Source: Actibacterium ureilyticum (GTDB lineage Bacteria; Pseudomonadota; Alphaproteobacteria; Rhodobacterales; Rhodobacteraceae). Taken from it: a stretch of 64,000 nucleotides of DNA. The stretch covers positions 1 through 64,000 of the forward strand of contig NZ_NSBT01000024.1 in the NCBI RefSeq assembly GCF_002285435.1, given 5' to 3'. Under the pieces are notes generated by a model that did no database searches, was not told where the DNA came from, and worked only from the letters and a program-made list of their open reading frames with translations. Within the stretch, counting starts at the first letter, position 1, and each line of letters begins with the position of its first letter. A program made the position numbers and the translations under genes. Shown one piece after another: positions 17,612 through 28,829 of this stretch.

Positions 17612-18406
17612 CTAGGGGCGGTTCAGCAACCCGTCCTCGACCGGTTTGCGAAAGCTGCGGCTGACCGGCACCTCGGCCCCGTCGCGCATTTGCAGGAACA
17701 GCCGGCTCTTTTCCGTCCGGTGACCGGTCACAGCGCCCCGCGCGACCCAGTGCGAGCGGTGCACCTGCATGCCGTCGGCGCCGTCCAGCTCTTTCAACGC
17801 GTCGGAAAACCGCATCAGCAGATCGGTTTCCCCCGCATCGGTCACAAGCCGCACGTAATGATCATCGACCGACACACGATAGATCGCACCGCGCGCCTCA
17901 GGCGCGACGCGATCCAGCAGGCGCGGCTGGATCGGCGGCGGATCGTCGGGCGGTGGCGCGGGGGGCGGGTCGGGTTCCGCGACGGGCAGACCTTCCGCAT
18001 TGGGCAGCAATTGGCGCGAGGCACTGACCGACACCGCAATCACGAACACCATCACAGAAATCTCGTGCAGCGGCGGCACATGCGCTTCGTGCAGATCTGC
18101 AATCGAATGGGCGAGCAACGTCAGCGGCAGTGCCAACAGCAATGTCACCAAAAAAGACGCAATCAGGACCGGCCGCCAATAGCCCTGTTCGGCATCCTTG
18201 GACTGGACCCAGACCCGGATCGCGGTCCCCGCCGCGATCGAGATGCCGACCACGCTGGCCCAGAACACCAGGCGAAACCCGAGGCTGAAGCTATCATAGG
18301 TGCCGAAGGGACCGGCATAGGCCACCAGACACGAGGTCATCGCCCACGTCAGATACAGCGACGGAGACCGAAAAGCCTGTTTCAATCCTGCAATCTGCAC
18401 ACTCAT
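17612..18406 (-). CDS. membrane-anchored LytTR transcription regulator
   Basis: A 264-residue protein with about four membrane helices in the first 130 residues, a proline-rich linker (about 143-165) and a C-terminal LytTR DNA-binding domain (about 168-260). The latter is recognised by YRVSVDDHYVRLVT, the MRFSDALKEL segment, VHRSHWVA and PVSRSFRKPV. LytTR domains bind direct repeats before target promoters. It stands alone, so its targets are not evident. An extracytoplasmic or membrane signal is inferred from the helices. Confidence 0.82.
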   Translation of the reverse strand: MSVQIAGLKQAFRSPSLYLTWAMTSCLVAYAGPFGTYDSFSLGFRLVFWASVVGISIAAGTAIRVWVQSKDAEQGYWRPVLIASFLVTLLLALPLTLLAHSIADLHEAHVPPLHEISVMVFVIAVSVSASRQLLPNAEGLPVAEPDPPPAPPPDDPPPIQPRLLDRVAPEARGAIYRVSVDDHYVRLVTDAGETDLLMRFSDALKELDGADGMQVHRSHWVARGAVTGHRTEKSRLFLQMRDGAEVPVSRSFRKPVEDGLLNRP

Positions 18407-18571
18407 AACTCACCGGATATCGGCTCCGCGCAAACAGAAAAGGGGAGGATGCCTCGGTCGTTCCCCGCTTGATCCGTTCGCACCGGTTACTTATTCAAAC
18501 ACAGGGATTTACGCAATATTGCCTTTGTTGGCGTCCCGCAGAGGGCAGATGACCGCCGAAACCGGGGGCGA

Positions 18572-18607
18572 CGGTGGGGGAAGACCCCCATTGAAACACC
18601 CCCACCG
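18572..18607. terminator. long stem-loop downstream of folD
   Basis: CGGTGGGGG (18572-18580) pairs perfectly with CCCCCACCG (18599-18607). It lies 18 bases past the folD stop on the minus strand. No T-tract is present, so termination is plausible but unproven. The rest of the 219-base gap shows no gene. Confidence 0.45.
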
Positions 18608-18625
18608 AAAACCCCGCCAACTGTT

Positions 18626-19528
18626 TCAGGCGGTCAGCCCCTCGGGTTCGGCCAGACCATGCGCGCGGCAACAGGCGGTGACGGTATTGGCCAGCAGACA
18701 GGCGATGGTCATCGGGCCGACGCCGCCCGGCACCGGGGTGATCGCGCCGGCCACCTGCGCCGCGCTGTCAAAGGCCACATCGCCCACCAGCCGGGTCTTG
18801 CCCGGCCCCTTTTCCGGTGCGTCGATGCGGTTGATCCCCACATCGATCACCGTGGCGCCGGGCTTGATCCAGTCGCCGGTGACCATCTCGGGCCGGCCCA
18901 CGGCGGCCACCAGAATGTCAGCCGTCCGGCACAGCGTATCGATATCCTTGGTGCGGGAATGGGCGATGGTCACGGTGCAGCTGTCGCGCAGCAGCAGGTT
19001 CGCCATCGGCTTGCCGACGATGTTAGACCGCCCGACCACAACCGCGTTCAGCCCCGACAGCGCCCCCAAATGGTCGCGCAGCATCATCAGGCAACCCAGC
19101 GGCGTACAGGGCACCATCGCCTTCTGCCCCGTGCCCAGCAGCCCCACGTTCGAGATATGGAACCCGTCCACATCCTTGGCCGGGTCGATGGCGTTGATCA
19201 CCAGATCCTCGTTCAGATGCCCCGGCAGCGGCAGCTGAACCAAAATGCCATGCACCGCCGGATCGGCGTTCAGCCGGTCGATCAGCGCCAGCAGGTCGGC
19301 CTGTGATGTGTCGGCGTCCAGCTTGTGCTCGAACGATTTCATGCCGACCTCGACCGTCTGCTTGCCCTTGTTGCGAACATAGACCTCGCTCGCCGGATCT
19401 TCGCCCACCAGCACGACGGCCAGGCCGGGGGTGATGTGATGCACCTCTTTCAGCCGCGCCACATGCTCGGCCACCTTGGCCCGCACCTTTGCCGCAAACG
19501 CTTTGCCATCAATGATCTGTGCCGTCAT
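18626..19528 (-). CDS. folD: bifunctional methylene-THF dehydrogenase / methenyl-THF cyclohydrolase
   Basis: A 300-residue cytosolic enzyme interconverting 5,10-methylene-, 5,10-methenyl- and 10-formyl-THF with NADP. Hallmarks are YVRNKGK (catalytic Tyr/Lys, about 50-56), VQLPLP (about 99-104), the P-loop-like GRSNIVGKP and the C-terminal [11 protein letters not shown] motif. Length is standard. It is 75 bases downstream of the formate-THF ligase gene on the same strand, giving a formate-to-C1 pathway pair. Confidence 0.97.
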   Translation of the reverse strand: MTAQIIDGKAFAAKVRAKVAEHVARLKEVHHITPGLAVVLVGEDPASEVYVRNKGKQTVEVGMKSFEHKLDADTSQADLLALIDRLNADPAVHGILVQLPLPGHLNEDLVINAIDPAKDVDGFHISNVGLLGTGQKAMVPCTPLGCLMMLRDHLGALSGLNAVVVGRSNIVGKPMANLLLRDSCTVTIAHSRTKDIDTLCRTADILVAAVGRPEMVTGDWIKPGATVIDVGINRIDAPEKGPGKTRLVGDVAFDSAAQVAGAITPVPGGVGPMTIACLLANTVTACCRAHGLAEPEGLTA

Positions 19529-19603
19529 TTCCCTGCCTCTTTCCTTCGGTCCGCAGCCTGCGTTGCCTTTGCCTAAGCCAGCGCAAGCCAGTGTTCAAGC
19601 GGG

Positions 19604-21280
19604 CTAGAACAGCCCAACAACCTCGCCCGCGTCGTTCAGCCCGATCGTCTCTGCCGCGGGTTTGCGCGGCAGGCCGGGCATGGTCATGATCTCGCCGCAG
19701 ATCGCAACCACGAAGCCCGCACCCGCCGACAGCCGCACCTCGCGCACCGGCACCGAATGGCCGGTGGGCGCGCCGCGCAGATCGGGATCGGTCGAAAAGC
19801 TGTATTGTGTCTTGGCCATGCAGATCGGCAAGTGGCCGTAACCGGCTTGCTCCCAGGCGTGCAGCTGGTCGCGGATCTTTGCATCCGCCTGCACCCCGTC
19901 GGCATGATAGATCTGCTTGGCGATGGTTTCGATCTTGTCGAACAGGCTCAGATCGTCGCCGTAAAGCGGCGCGAACTGGGCCTGCCCCGCATCGGCGATC
20001 TGGGCCACGCGGGTCGCCAGCGCCTCGGTCCCCTCGGATCCTTTGGCCCAGTGCTTGCACAGGATCGCCTCGGCCCCCTGAGTTTCGGCATAATCCTTGA
20101 CCGCCTGCACCTCGGCATCCGTGTCGGTGACAAAGTGGTTGATCGCCACAACGACCGGCACGCCGAAGGATTTCAGGTTGCCGATATGACGGCCCAGATT
20201 GGGGCAGCCATCGACCACCGCCTGCACGTTTTCGGTGCCCAGATCGGCCTTGGCCACGCCGCCATTCATCTTCATCGCGCGCACCGTGGCGACCAGCACC
20301 ACGCAATCGGGGGCCAGCCCCGCCTTGCGGCATTTGATGTTCATGAATTTCTCGGCCCCCAGATCGGCGCCAAAGCCCGCCTCGGTCACCACGTAATCGG
20401 CCAGTTTCAGCGCGGTCGTCGTCGCAATGACCGAATTGCAGCCATGGGCGATATTGGCGAACGGGCCGCCATGGACAAAGGCGGGATTGTTTTCCAGCGT
20501 CTGAACCAGGTTGGGCTGCATTGCATCCTTCAACAGGACGGTCATCGCCCCGTCGGCCTTGATATCGCGGCAATAGACCGGGCTTCGATCCCGGCGATAG
20601 GCGACGATCATGTCGCCCAGCCGCTTTTGCAGGTCCGCCAGATCGCGCGCCAGGCACAGGATCGCCATCACCTCGGACGCGACCGTGATGTCGAAACCCG
20701 TCTGGCGCGGGAAGCCGTTCGTCACCCCGCCCAGGCTGGTCACCGTATCGCGCAACGCGCGGTCGTTCATGTCCAGCACCCGGCGCCAGGTCACGCGGCG
20801 GGCGTCGATTTCCAGCGCGTTGCCCCAATAGATATGGTTGTCGATCATCGCGCTCAGCAGGTTATGCGCGCTGGTGATGGCGTGGAAATCGCCGGTGAAA
20901 TGCAGGTTCATATCCTCCATCGGCACGACCTGGGCATGGCCGCCGCCCGCGGCGCCGCCCTTCATCCCGAAATTGGGACCCAGGGACGCCTCGCGGATAC
21001 AGATCGCGGCCTTCTTGCCGATACGGTTCAGCCCGTCGCCCAGGCCCACGGTGGTGGTCGTCTTGCCCTCGCCAGCGGGGGTGGGGTTGATCGCGGTCAC
21101 CAGGATCAGCTTGCCGTCGGGACGGTCCTGCAGCGATCTGATGAAGGCCTGGCTGACCTTGGCCTTGTCATGGCCAAAGGGGATCAGATGATCCGCCCCG
21201 ATGCCCAAGGCGGCGCCGATCTCGGCAATGGGTTTCTTGTTGGCCGCGCGGGCGATCTCGATATCCGAATTGAAGCTCAC
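19604..21280 (-). CDS. fhs: formate--tetrahydrofolate ligase
   Basis: A 558-residue enzyme making 10-formyl-THF from formate, THF and ATP. The P-loop [22 protein letters not shown]-type segment, [16 protein letters not shown] and the C-terminal [16 protein letters not shown] are all present. The GTG at 21280 is taken as start: GGAGG at 21286-21290 is well placed, whereas the longer frame to 21301 would contain this site. With folD it channels formate into C1 metabolism, as in roseobacters that oxidise or assimilate methyl groups. Confidence 0.96.
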   Translation of the reverse strand: MSFNSDIEIARAANKKPIAEIGAALGIGADHLIPFGHDKAKVSQAFIRSLQDRPDGKLILVTAINPTPAGEGKTTTTVGLGDGLNRIGKKAAICIREASLGPNFGMKGGAAGGGHAQVVPMEDMNLHFTGDFHAITSAHNLLSAMIDNHIYWGNALEIDARRVTWRRVLDMNDRALRDTVTSLGGVTNGFPRQTGFDITVASEVMAILCLARDLADLQKRLGDMIVAYRRDRSPVYCRDIKADGAMTVLLKDAMQPNLVQTLENNPAFVHGGPFANIAHGCNSVIATTTALKLADYVVTEAGFGADLGAEKFMNIKCRKAGLAPDCVVLVATVRAMKMNGGVAKADLGTENVQAVVDGCPNLGRHIGNLKSFGVPVVVAINHFVTDTDAEVQAVKDYAETQGAEAILCKHWAKGSEGTEALATRVAQIADAGQAQFAPLYGDDLSLFDKIETIAKQIYHADGVQADAKIRDQLHAWEQAGYGHLPICMAKTQYSFSTDPDLRGAPTGHSVPVREVRLSAGAGFVVAICGEIMTMPGLPRKPAAETIGLNDAGEVVGLF

Positions 21281-21323
21281 ACCATCCTCCCGATGACACA
21301 CGCGCCGGCTCTTATGGCTATAT

Positions 21324-21349
21324 CCCGCTGGTGGCGCTGAACCAGCGGG
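21324..21349. other. stem-loop between the MOSC gene and fhs
   Basis: CCCGCTGG (21324-21331) pairs with CCAGCGGG (21342-21349) about 45 bases upstream of the fhs start. On the minus strand no T-tract follows. It may end MOSC transcripts or be part of the fhs leader. Confidence 0.4.
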
Positions 21350-21418
21350 TTTCCGACCCCTGAACGCCTGAAATCGCCACCCCGCGTTTCGGATCGGAAA
21401 TTTCGGGCGGCAAAGCGG

Positions 21419-22024
21419 TCACGCGGACCGCGCCTGTGCCAGATGCGGCCAGACGGGTTGGTCGGGAATGTGCAGGGTGACAGCCTCGCCCAGCCGCAGC
21501 GTGCCGGGCCGTTCGACCCAGGCGGTGACCCCGCGCCGGTTGCGCGCGGCCGCCTTGAAGCCGGGACCGTGGCCAGGGCGATCCTTGTCGATCTCGCGCC
21601 CCGGCAGCACGCAGGGGCGGTTTTCCATGTCGATCACCAGCGTGGTGCGATCCGGCCCCTGCAACCGCGACGCGGGCGGCACATGGGTGAAATCGGGGAT
21701 GCCTTCGATCACCATCGACGCGCCCAGCCAGGCCGGATCGATCCGGTCCAGCCCCGCATCGGCGGCGATCAGCGCCAGCTCTTCGGCGCTGAGGACCGAC
21801 AGCTGACGCACATTGGCAATCGGGGTGCCGCGCTCTGGGTGCTGGGACAGAACCCGCGAACAGGACGGGCGCGTGCGGCCCGCATGCGCCTCGTCCGCCG
21901 GACCATCCAGACCAAGCGTCAGGTGATCGGTCGGCTCCGCCCGCAGCTGATCGCCCAAGGCGCCCGGAACATGGCCCAGCCAGGTGATACGGGCGGTAAA
22001 GGCGGTGGGCTTCAATGCGGGCAC
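21419..22024 (-). CDS. MOSC domain protein
   Basis: About 201 residues of MOSC type, the beta-barrel fold used in molybdenum-cofactor sulfurases and related sulfur carriers. Seen: the N-terminal TARITWLGHV, the GRTRPSCSRV segment carrying the usual conserved cysteine, RGTPIANVRQLSVLSAEEL, and the GRGV-type NRRGVTAWVERPG. A GTG at 22024 is preferred; a TTG at 22039 that overlaps the stop of tam is the alternative. It lies directly downstream of tam, apparently in the ftsH-tam operon. Confidence 0.75.
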   Translation of the reverse strand: MPALKPTAFTARITWLGHVPGALGDQLRAEPTDHLTLGLDGPADEAHAGRTRPSCSRVLSQHPERGTPIANVRQLSVLSAEELALIAADAGLDRIDPAWLGASMVIEGIPDFTHVPPASRLQGPDRTTLVIDMENRPCVLPGREIDKDRPGHGPGFKAAARNRRGVTAWVERPGTLRLGEAVTLHIPDQPVWPHLAQARSA

Positions 22025-22035
22025 GGCGCGGGCTT

Positions 22036-22827
22036 TCAATTGGGACGGGTCAGGATGAAAAACACCCGCTGGAACGGGAACAGCACGGTGCCATCGGGTT
22101 CGGCGGGATAGGCGGTGCCAAGCGCGTCGTCATAGGCGGCGATGAAGCGCGGCGCCTCGTCCCCGGTCAGCTTGTCGACAAAGGGGCGCATCGCGGTCGA
22201 CTGGGTGAACTGGCGCACCGGGTGGCCCTGATCCGCCTTGGGCAACACCTGTACATAGTGGGTTTCCCACACCGACACCGCGCCCAGCGGCATGAGCATC
22301 CGGGCGTAATCCTGCGGCGGGGCGACCGGCGCGCGCCAGCCGGTGAAATCGAACCGGTCGGGGAACAGATCGGCCGCCAGATCACGCAAAAGCCGGTGCG
22401 AGGGTTCGTCATATTGCCGGGGCATCTGTACCGCCAGCACCCCGCCGGGCATCAGCGCCCGCGCCAGACGCGCGAAAAGCCCCGGATGGTCCGGCAACCA
22501 TTGGCAGAGCGCGTTGGAAAAGATCAGTGCCGGGGGCGCGTGCGGCGCCCAAAGCGCGGCGTCGGCCTGATCGAGCCGGTCATAACACCCAGTTTCCGCC
22601 GCCTCGGCCAGCATCGCGGGCGAGCTGTCGACGCCGATCAGCGGACGGCCCGCAAACCGCGCCGCCAGATCGGCGGCCACCGCCCCGGCGCCACAGCCCA
22701 GATCGACGATATCGCCCGTCGGCACCTCGGGCACCTGCGCCAGCAGATCCAGCGCCGGGCGCAAACGCAAACCCCGAAACCTGGCATAGGTTTCGGGGTT
22801 CCAATCTTTTGTCTGTGTTCCGCTCAC
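22036..22827 (-). CDS. tam: trans-aconitate 2-methyltransferase
   Basis: A 263-residue SAM-dependent methyltransferase. Motif I is [16 protein letters not shown] (about 40-55); motif II region GVDSSPAML; the Tam-like [14 protein letters not shown] and [12 protein letters not shown] segments follow. Tam methylates trans-aconitate, which would otherwise inhibit aconitase. GTG at 22827 overlaps the ftsH stop as GTGA, so translation is coupled. Confidence 0.88.
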   Translation of the reverse strand: MSGTQTKDWNPETYARFRGLRLRPALDLLAQVPEVPTGDIVDLGCGAGAVAADLAARFAGRPLIGVDSSPAMLAEAAETGCYDRLDQADAALWAPHAPPALIFSNALCQWLPDHPGLFARLARALMPGGVLAVQMPRQYDEPSHRLLRDLAADLFPDRFDFTGWRAPVAPPQDYARMLMPLGAVSVWETHYVQVLPKADQGHPVRQFTQSTAMRPFVDKLTGDEAPRFIAAYDDALGTAYPAEPDGTVLFPFQRVFFILTRPN

Positions 22828-24740
22828 GCCGTGGGTTCCGGCTCCAGCCCGCTATCGGGCTTCGGCTTGGGCTTGGTTTTCGGGATCGCCGTGATGCTGG
22901 GCGCGCTGCCCTGATCGGGGCTGTCGTCGCTGTCGTCGCCACGGTTCAGCGGCTCGCCCGCGATCACCTTGGTGATCTCATTCCCGGTCAGGGTCTCGTA
23001 TTCCAGCAGACCCTGCGCCAAACGTTCCAGATCCTCGGCCTTTTCGGTCAGGATGCGCTTGGCGGTCTCGTACCCCTCGTCGACGATGCGGCGGACCTCT
23101 TCGTCGATCAGTTCCTGGGTTTCGGGGCTGGCGCTGGAGCCGCCCTGATAATTGCCCAGATAGGACTGCTGTTCATTGGCATAGTCGATATTGCCCAGCT
23201 TGTCGGACATGCCGAACTGGGTGACCATCGCACGGGCGATCTTGCTGACCTGCTGAATATCGCTGGCCGCGCCCGAGGTGACGTTTTCCGTGCCGAAGAT
23301 CAGTTCCTCGGCCACCTTGCCGCCCATCGCCATGGCGATCTTGGACTTGTACTTGGTGAAGGTCACCGAAAGCTGGTCACGCTCCGGCAGGGACAGAACC
23401 AGACCCAGCGCCCGGCCGCGCGGAATGATCGTCGCCTTGTGGATCGGATCGTGCTGCGGGACGTTCAGGCCGACGATAGCGTGACCGGCTTCGTGATAGG
23501 CGGTCAGCTTCTTCTCGTCCTCGGTCATGACCATCGAGCGCCGCTCGGCCCCCATCATCACCTTGTCCTTGGCGTTCTCGAAATCTTCCATGGTGACGAA
23601 ATGCCGCCCCACGCGCGCCGCCATCAGCGCCGATTCGTTCACCAGGTTCGCCAGATCCGCGCCCGAGAAACCGGGCGTGCCGCGCGCGATGATGCGCAGA
23701 TCCACATCCGGGCCCAGCGGCACCTTGCGGGCATGCACGCCCAGGATCTTTTCGCGGCCCTTGATGTCGGGGTTGGGCACCTGCACCTGACGGTCGAAGC
23801 GGCCCGGGCGCAGCAGCGCGGGGTCCAGAACGTCGGGGCGGTTGGTGGCGGCCACGATGATGATGCCCTCGTTGGCCTCGAACCCGTCCATCTCGACCAG
23901 CAGCTGGTTCAGCGTCTGTTCGCGTTCGTCATTGCCGCCGCCATAGCCCACACCGCGCGAGCGGCCCACGGCGTCGATCTCGTCGATGAAAACGATACAG
24001 GGCGCGTTCTTCTTGGCCTGTTCGAACATGTCGCGGACACGGCTCGCACCCACACCCACGAACATCTCGACAAAGTCGGAGCCCGAGATGGTGAAGAACG
24101 GCACGCCCGCCTCGCCCGCGATGGCGCGCGCCAGCAGCGTCTTACCGGTACCCGGGGGGCCCACCAGCAGCGCGCCCTTGGGGATCTTGCCGCCCAAGCG
24201 GCTGAATTTCTGGGGATTTCTCAGGAATTCGACGATTTCCTCAAGCTCTTCCTTGGCCTCGTCGATCCCCGCCACGTCGTCGAATGTGACGCGGCCATGT
24301 TTCTCGGTCAGCAGCTTGGCGCGGCTTTTTCCAAAGCCCATCGCGCCGCCACGACCACCGCCCTGCATCCGGTTCATCAGGAAAATCCAGATGCCGATCA
24401 GGATCAGGAACGGCAGCAGCGTCCCGATATAGGCCAGCAGCCCGTTCTGTTCCTGCGGTTCGGCCTGAACCTCGATATCCTGCTCGATCAGGCGGTCGGT
24501 CATGTCGACGCCTTCGGGCACGATCGCGGTATAGGTCGATCCGTCGGCGCCACGGATCAGCGCCCGTTCGCCATCGAGCGTAACGCGCGTCACCTCGCCG
24601 GCCTCGACCCGGTCCAGGAAATCGGAATAGCTGATCTCGCGCGAGGACATCGTGCTCTGCCCGCCGCTGAACAGGTTGAAAAGCGCCAGGATCAACAGGA
24701 ACAGGACGACCCAGAATGCGATGTTTCTCGCGTTGCCCAC
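22824..24740 (-). CDS. ftsH: ATP-dependent zinc metalloprotease FtsH
   Basis: A 638-residue membrane AAA+ protease that removes damaged membrane proteins and regulators. Two membrane helices (about 5-25 and 102-122) flank the periplasmic domain. The AAA core has Walker A GPPGTGKT, Walker [12 protein letters not shown] and the second region of homology with ATNRPDVLD. The zinc site is HEAGH. The tail after about 610 is Asp/Ser- then Pro/Lys-rich. GTG at 24740 follows GAGGAG. It lies 76 bases after tilS and leads a coupled tam gene. Confidence 0.97.
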   Translation of the reverse strand: MGNARNIAFWVVLFLLILALFNLFSGGQSTMSSREISYSDFLDRVEAGEVTRVTLDGERALIRGADGSTYTAIVPEGVDMTDRLIEQDIEVQAEPQEQNGLLAYIGTLLPFLILIGIWIFLMNRMQGGGRGGAMGFGKSRAKLLTEKHGRVTFDDVAGIDEAKEELEEIVEFLRNPQKFSRLGGKIPKGALLVGPPGTGKTLLARAIAGEAGVPFFTISGSDFVEMFVGVGASRVRDMFEQAKKNAPCIVFIDEIDAVGRSRGVGYGGGNDEREQTLNQLLVEMDGFEANEGIIIVAATNRPDVLDPALLRPGRFDRQVQVPNPDIKGREKILGVHARKVPLGPDVDLRIIARGTPGFSGADLANLVNESALMAARVGRHFVTMEDFENAKDKVMMGAERRSMVMTEDEKKLTAYHEAGHAIVGLNVPQHDPIHKATIIPRGRALGLVLSLPERDQLSVTFTKYKSKIAMAMGGKVAEELIFGTENVTSGAASDIQQVSKIARAMVTQFGMSDKLGNIDYANEQQSYLGNYQGGSSASPETQELIDEEVRRIVDEGYETAKRILTEKAEDLERLAQGLLEYETLTGNEITKVIAGEPLNRGDDSDDSPDQGSAPSITAIPKTKPKPKPDSGLEPEPTA

Positions 24741-24816
24741 GATATACTCCTCAAGACATCCGGCGGACGGCCCGTGCGCCGATCTGCATCATAAAATAGA
24801 CATACCTGCCCGATGT

Positions 24817-26070
24817 TCAATGCGATATCGGCGGTTCTCGGACAAAGTCGCATTCCGTGACGGTCCGGGCAAGCCAGGGATCGCCCGCGCGAGCCAGCGG
24901 CGCGGCGATCAGCAGACCGTCCTGCCACAGTGCCGGGCTGGCCAGCAGGCTGTCGCGCGGATGGCCCGTTTCGCGCCAGTCGGGACAGTCCGCCAGGCCC
25001 GTTTCGCCCAATGCCGCAACATGCGCACCGGACCTGTCCGGCCCCTCCAGCCGCCAGCGCCCGTCCCATGTGCCCGACAGCGGCGCGCGCAGATCGCGCA
25101 CCGCGTTGTATTCCCGCGTCAGCCGGTAACCGTCCCGCTGGGGCAGCCCAAGGCAGCCATGCAGTGTGGCCTTTTGTCCCGCCTCGAGAGCCGCGACAAA
25201 GGCCGACAGGCTGGCCCCGCGCGGCGCATATTCGGCCGAGGCGATCCATTGCAGCGCCTGCGCCACCAACCGGCGGCGGATCTCGACCGGTTGGGCGGCT
25301 AGGGCCGCGCGGTCGAACAGGATGTCACCCGCCGCGACCTGCGCGCAGGACCGCGCCGCCGCCCGGGTCTGATCCTGCAACGCGTCGCTGGCATCGCGCA
25401 GGATCGCCGCAACATCCGACAGCCGCGTCACGTCCAGCCCCAGCGGCGCCAGTGCCACCAGCGCCTGACGCGCGCGCGCGCGGTCGAAACGCCGGTCGTC
25501 ATTGGACGGGTCGTCGCACCATTCCACGCCCGCGCTGCGCAGAAAATCCTGCAACGCCGCGCGCCCCAGATCGCGCAACGGGCGCAGCCAGGTGATCCCG
25601 CGTGCCTTGCGCGCGCCAGCCATGGCCGACAGCCCGTCCACCCCGGCCCCGCGCGCCAGCCGCATCAGGAATGTCTCGGCGATATCGTCGCGTGTATGGG
25701 CCAGCGCGACATGGGCGATCCCGTGGGCCCGCGCCCAATCGGCCATCAGCCCGTATCGCGCGTCCCGCGCCGCGGCCTGCAGGTTGCCCTGCGCCCCGGC
25801 GCCGTCCCATCGCAGGATGTCATGCGGGATCGCCAGCCGCGCACAGGTTTCGGCCACCAGCGCGGCCTCGGCCGCGGCTTCGGGGCGCAACCCGTGATCG
25901 ACCGTGACCGCGCGCAGCCCCAGACCGGAGCCCCGGGCATATTGCGCCGCGATCAGCAACATGGCCATGGAATCGCTGCCGCCAGACACCGCGAGCCCCA
26001 GCGTATCGGGGCGCGGATCGGGCAGACCCGCCGCGAAAGCCGCGATCAGCGGCGCGGCGGGATCGTTCAA
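24817..26070 (-). CDS. tilS: tRNA(Ile)-lysidine synthase
   Basis: A 417-residue PP-loop ATPase that turns C34 of the CAU-anticodon tRNA-Ile into lysidine, so that AUA is read correctly. The ATP motif SGGSDS lies near residue 30; HTRDDIAETFLMRLARG and WLRPLRD are typical TilS signatures. The start appears to be TTG at 26070, overlapping the cpoB stop (TTGA); no closer ATG precedes the ATP motif. Order pal-cpoB-tilS-ftsH is the usual alphaproteobacterial one. Confidence 0.93.
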   Translation of the reverse strand: MNDPAAPLIAAFAAGLPDPRPDTLGLAVSGGSDSMAMLLIAAQYARGSGLGLRAVTVDHGLRPEAAAEAALVAETCARLAIPHDILRWDGAGAQGNLQAAARDARYGLMADWARAHGIAHVALAHTRDDIAETFLMRLARGAGVDGLSAMAGARKARGITWLRPLRDLGRAALQDFLRSAGVEWCDDPSNDDRRFDRARARQALVALAPLGLDVTRLSDVAAILRDASDALQDQTRAAARSCAQVAAGDILFDRAALAAQPVEIRRRLVAQALQWIASAEYAPRGASLSAFVAALEAGQKATLHGCLGLPQRDGYRLTREYNAVRDLRAPLSGTWDGRWRLEGPDRSGAHVAALGETGLADCPDWRETGHPRDSLLASPALWQDGLLIAAPLARAGDPWLARTVTECDFVREPPISH

Positions 26071-26900
26071 TTGCAGCCCAACCCCTGCCGCGCGCTTTCG
26101 GCCTGGGCCACGGCGGCATTGCCGGGGAAACGCACGCCGACCTCGCCCAAGGTCACGCAGGCCTCGCGCGTCTGGCCCAGATCGCCCAGGCTGATGCCCA
26201 GCTTGTAAAGCGCCTGGGGCGCGGTTTCGCCGCTGGGCGCGCCGGAAAAGCTTTCCAGATAGGCCCGCGCCGCGGGGGCGGTTTCGCCCAGTTCGCGCAA
26301 CGCCTCGCCGCGCTGGAAATGCGCCTGGCTGCTCAGCGGCCCGCCGGGATAGGTCTGGGTAAAGGCCGAAAACAGATCGGCCGCGTTGCGATAGTCGCCC
26401 GCATCAAGCGCGGCCTTCGCACGGTCGTAATCGGCCCGTTCGCTGACCGCCAGCTCGGGCGTGTTGGGCGCCGCCGGTTGCGGTGCGGGCGCCGGTGCGG
26501 CGGGCAAGGCCCCGCCGCCCAGGGTCGATGTCTCGCCCAGCTTGCCGATGTCGCAACCCTTTTCCAGCTCGCACAGGCGGAATTCTAGATCGCCCAACCG
26601 GTTGGTGCCGTCCGACACCACCTGGTTGATCCGGTTTTCCAGCTGCTCGGCCTTTTGCGTCAGGCGTTGCAGCTGTGCCTCGATCGCGTCGATGCGTTCC
26701 AGCGCCGTGCCGCCCACCGCCGGACTGGCCGCGCCGCCGGTGGTCGACAGTTCACGCTTCAGCCGCTGCACCTCGACGAAAAGCACCGACATTTCTTGCC
26801 GGATATCGGCCAGGGTCTGGTCCTGATCCTGGGCCATGGCGGGTGCGCCGAACCCGATCAGGACAGACAGCAGGGCGGGAAAAACGACGTGGCTGCGCAT
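26067..26900 (-). CDS. cpoB: Tol-Pal coordination protein CpoB (YbgF)
   Basis: A 277-residue periplasmic protein that links Tol-Pal constriction to peptidoglycan synthesis. It has a signal peptide (about 1-23), a coiled-coil trimerisation segment (about 30-105, QEMSVLFVEVQRLKREL), a short Pro/Ala linker, and TPR repeats (about 150-277) including YDRAKAALDAGDYRNAADLFSAF. It starts four bases past the pal stop. Confidence 0.92.
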   Translation of the reverse strand: MRSHVVFPALLSVLIGFGAPAMAQDQDQTLADIRQEMSVLFVEVQRLKRELSTTGGAASPAVGGTALERIDAIEAQLQRLTQKAEQLENRINQVVSDGTNRLGDLEFRLCELEKGCDIGKLGETSTLGGGALPAAPAPAPQPAAPNTPELAVSERADYDRAKAALDAGDYRNAADLFSAFTQTYPGGPLSSQAHFQRGEALRELGETAPAARAYLESFSGAPSGETAPQALYKLGISLGDLGQTREACVTLGEVGVRFPGNAAVAQAESARQGLGCN

Positions 26901-26904
26901 GGGA

Positions 26905-27426
26905 TCAGCTTGTCAGGCCAGCGGCCACGACCGTCACCGCGCGGCGGTTCTTGGCATAGCAGCTTTCCTCGGAACAGATCTCGAGCGGGCGTTCCTTGCC
27001 ATAGCTCACGGTTTTCAGCCGGGCCGACGACACCCCGCGCGACACCAGATATTCCAGCACCGCATTGGCGCGGCGCGCGCCCAGGCCAAGGTTGTATTCC
27101 CGCGTGCCCTGTTCGTCGGCATGGCCTTCGATCACGGCGGTGAATTCGGTGTTGGTCATCAGCCATTCGGCCTGACCGTCCAGCGTGGCACGCCCTTCGG
27201 GGGTCAGCGTGCTTTGGTCGACGGCGAACAGCACGCGGTCACCGACGCGCTGCTGGAAATAGGCGACCGATCGCGGGTCGTCGATACCGCCCGTGGTCAC
27301 GTCGCCGCCCGCGTTATAACCGGCCGTGCCATCGGCGCCGCCATTCGCGCCGAAACGGTCGGGGTTGGTGCAGCCCGCCACGCCCAGCGCGGCGACCACC
27401 AACAGGGATCTTGTTACAATACGCAT
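26905..27426 (-). CDS. pal: peptidoglycan-associated lipoprotein Pal
   Basis: A 173-residue outer-membrane lipoprotein. Lipobox VAGC gives Cys19. The OmpA-C domain (about 60-170) shows VLFAVDQSTLTPEG, the IEGHADEQGTREYNLGLG segment and RRANAVLEYL. It ties the outer membrane to peptidoglycan and binds TolB during division. The 74-base gap before it, from tolB, has no clear terminator. Confidence 0.96.
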   Translation of the reverse strand: MRIVTRSLLVVAALGVAGCTNPDRFGANGGADGTAGYNAGGDVTTGGIDDPRSVAYFQQRVGDRVLFAVDQSTLTPEGRATLDGQAEWLMTNTEFTAVIEGHADEQGTREYNLGLGARRANAVLEYLVSRGVSSARLKTVSYGKERPLEICSEESCYAKNRRAVTVVAAGLTS

Positions 27427-27500
27427 CTGTTATGTCCTCGATGTCGTTACATGCTCGATCAGCGGCACTTTAGCAGCCCGCCGGGGGTTTGAAAACGCGC

Positions 27501-28829
27501 TCACGGCAGCAGGGGCGACCAGGCCGGGTCGGACGCCGCCCCGTCGACCGGCACCCGCCGCAGGTTGCGCCCGGTGATATCCACGGAATAGAGGCCGGGC
27601 GCGCCGCCCGCACCGGCGGTTTCACGGGTGAACATGATCACCCGCCCATTGGGCGACCAGGTCGGCCCCTCGTCCAGGAAGGACGCGGTCAGCAGCCGTT
27701 CCTCGGACCCGTCGGTGCGCATCACGCCGATATGGAACCGGCCCTGATGCTGTTTGGTAAAGGCGATCAGATCGCCGCGCGGCGACCAGACGGGCGTGCC
27801 ATAGCGGCCCTTGCCGAAGCTGATCCGCGTGGGCTCGCCCCCACCCGCCGGCATCACGTAAAGCTGCTGCGTGCCCGACCGGTCGCTTTCGAACACGATC
27901 CGGCTGCCATCGGGGGAAAAGCTGGGCGCCGTTTCAATCGACGGCGTGTCGGTCAGCCGCTGGCGCGCGCCGCTGGCCAGATCCAGCTTGTAGATGTCGG
28001 TATTGCCGCCCTGGGCCAGCGAAAACACCACCGTCCGCCCATCGGGGGCAAAGCGCGGCGCAAAGGTCATGGTGCCCGGCTGGTCGTCCAGCGCGCGGCG
28101 GCCCACATTGGCCACGTCCAGCACATAGATGCGCGGGAACCCGCTTTCATAGCTGGTGTAAAGCACCCGGTCGCCATTGGGCGAAAAGCGCGGCGCCAGC
28201 ACGATCGACGCGCTGTCGGTCAGATACTGGATGTTGGCGCCATCGTAATCCATGATGCCCAACCGCTTCTTGCGGTCGTTCTTGGGGCCGGTTTCGGCCA
28301 CGAAGACCACACGGCTGTCGAAATAGGCACCCTCGCCCGTGATCCGGCTGTACACCTGATCGGCCACCTTGTGCGCGACCCGGCGCCAGGCGGTCTCGGT
28401 CCCGCCGAATTGCAGCCCGTCGCCCAGCGGCGCCTCGGAATAGACATCGAACAGGCGGAACTTGACGGTCAGCCGCCCGTCGCCCGCCATCGCCACGGCC
28501 CCGGTGATCAGCGCCTGGGCATTGATCGCCTTCCAGTCGGCATATTGCACCGAAGCGCCGAAATTCGACACCCGCGCAATGTGCGCGTCGCGCGGGATCT
28601 CGCGGAAAAGCCCGGTGCCCGCCAGATCGGCGGCGATCACCCGGCTGATCTGCGCCGCCATTTGCGCCGCATCGGGGGTCTCGGCCACGAAATCGGGCAC
28701 GGCAAAGGGCAAGGGCTCGATCACGCCCTCGTCGATTTCGATCCGAAGCGGACCGTCCTGCGCCAGCGCGGGCGACAGGGAAAGCCCGGTCAGGGCCAGG
28801 AGAAGGGCCAGAATGCGTACCATCATCAT
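27501..28829 (-). CDS. tolB: Tol-Pal periplasmic protein TolB
   Basis: A 442-residue periplasmic protein with a signal peptide (about 1-23, ALA cleavage). The N-terminal domain runs to about 165, followed by a six-bladed beta-propeller with repeated SPNG, SPDG and WSPRGD loops (for example [15 protein letters not shown] and [15 protein letters not shown]). TolB shuttles between Pal and TolA. Three consecutive ATG codons start the gene after GAGG, overlapping the tolA stop. Confidence 0.97.
   Translation of the reverse strand: MMMVRILALLLALTGLSLSPALAQDGPLRIEIDEGVIEPLPFAVPDFVAETPDAAQMAAQISRVIAADLAGTGLFREIPRDAHIARVSNFGASVQYADWKAINAQALITGAVAMAGDGRLTVKFRLFDVYSEAPLGDGLQFGGTETAWRRVAHKVADQVYSRITGEGAYFDSRVVFVAETGPKNDRKKRLGIMDYDGANIQYLTDSASIVLAPRFSPNGDRVLYTSYESGFPRIYVLDVANVGRRALDDQPGTMTFAPRFAPDGRTVVFSLAQGGNTDIYKLDLASGARQRLTDTPSIETAPSFSPDGSRIVFESDRSGTQQLYVMPAGGGEPTRISFGKGRYGTPVWSPRGDLIAFTKQHQGRFHIGVMRTDGSEERLLTASFLDEGPTWSPNGRVIMFTRETAGAGGAPGLYSVDITGRNLRRVPVDGAASDPAWSPLLP

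Noticed and set aside
19757-21340. 527-codon open frame on the plus strand
   Set aside because: It is the shadow of formate-THF ligase, whose motifs are unmistakable.
22527-24794. 755-codon open frame on the plus strand
   Set aside because: It is antisense to ftsH and tam, both with complete family motifs. It is His/Arg/Gln-rich, as expected of a GC-rich shadow frame.
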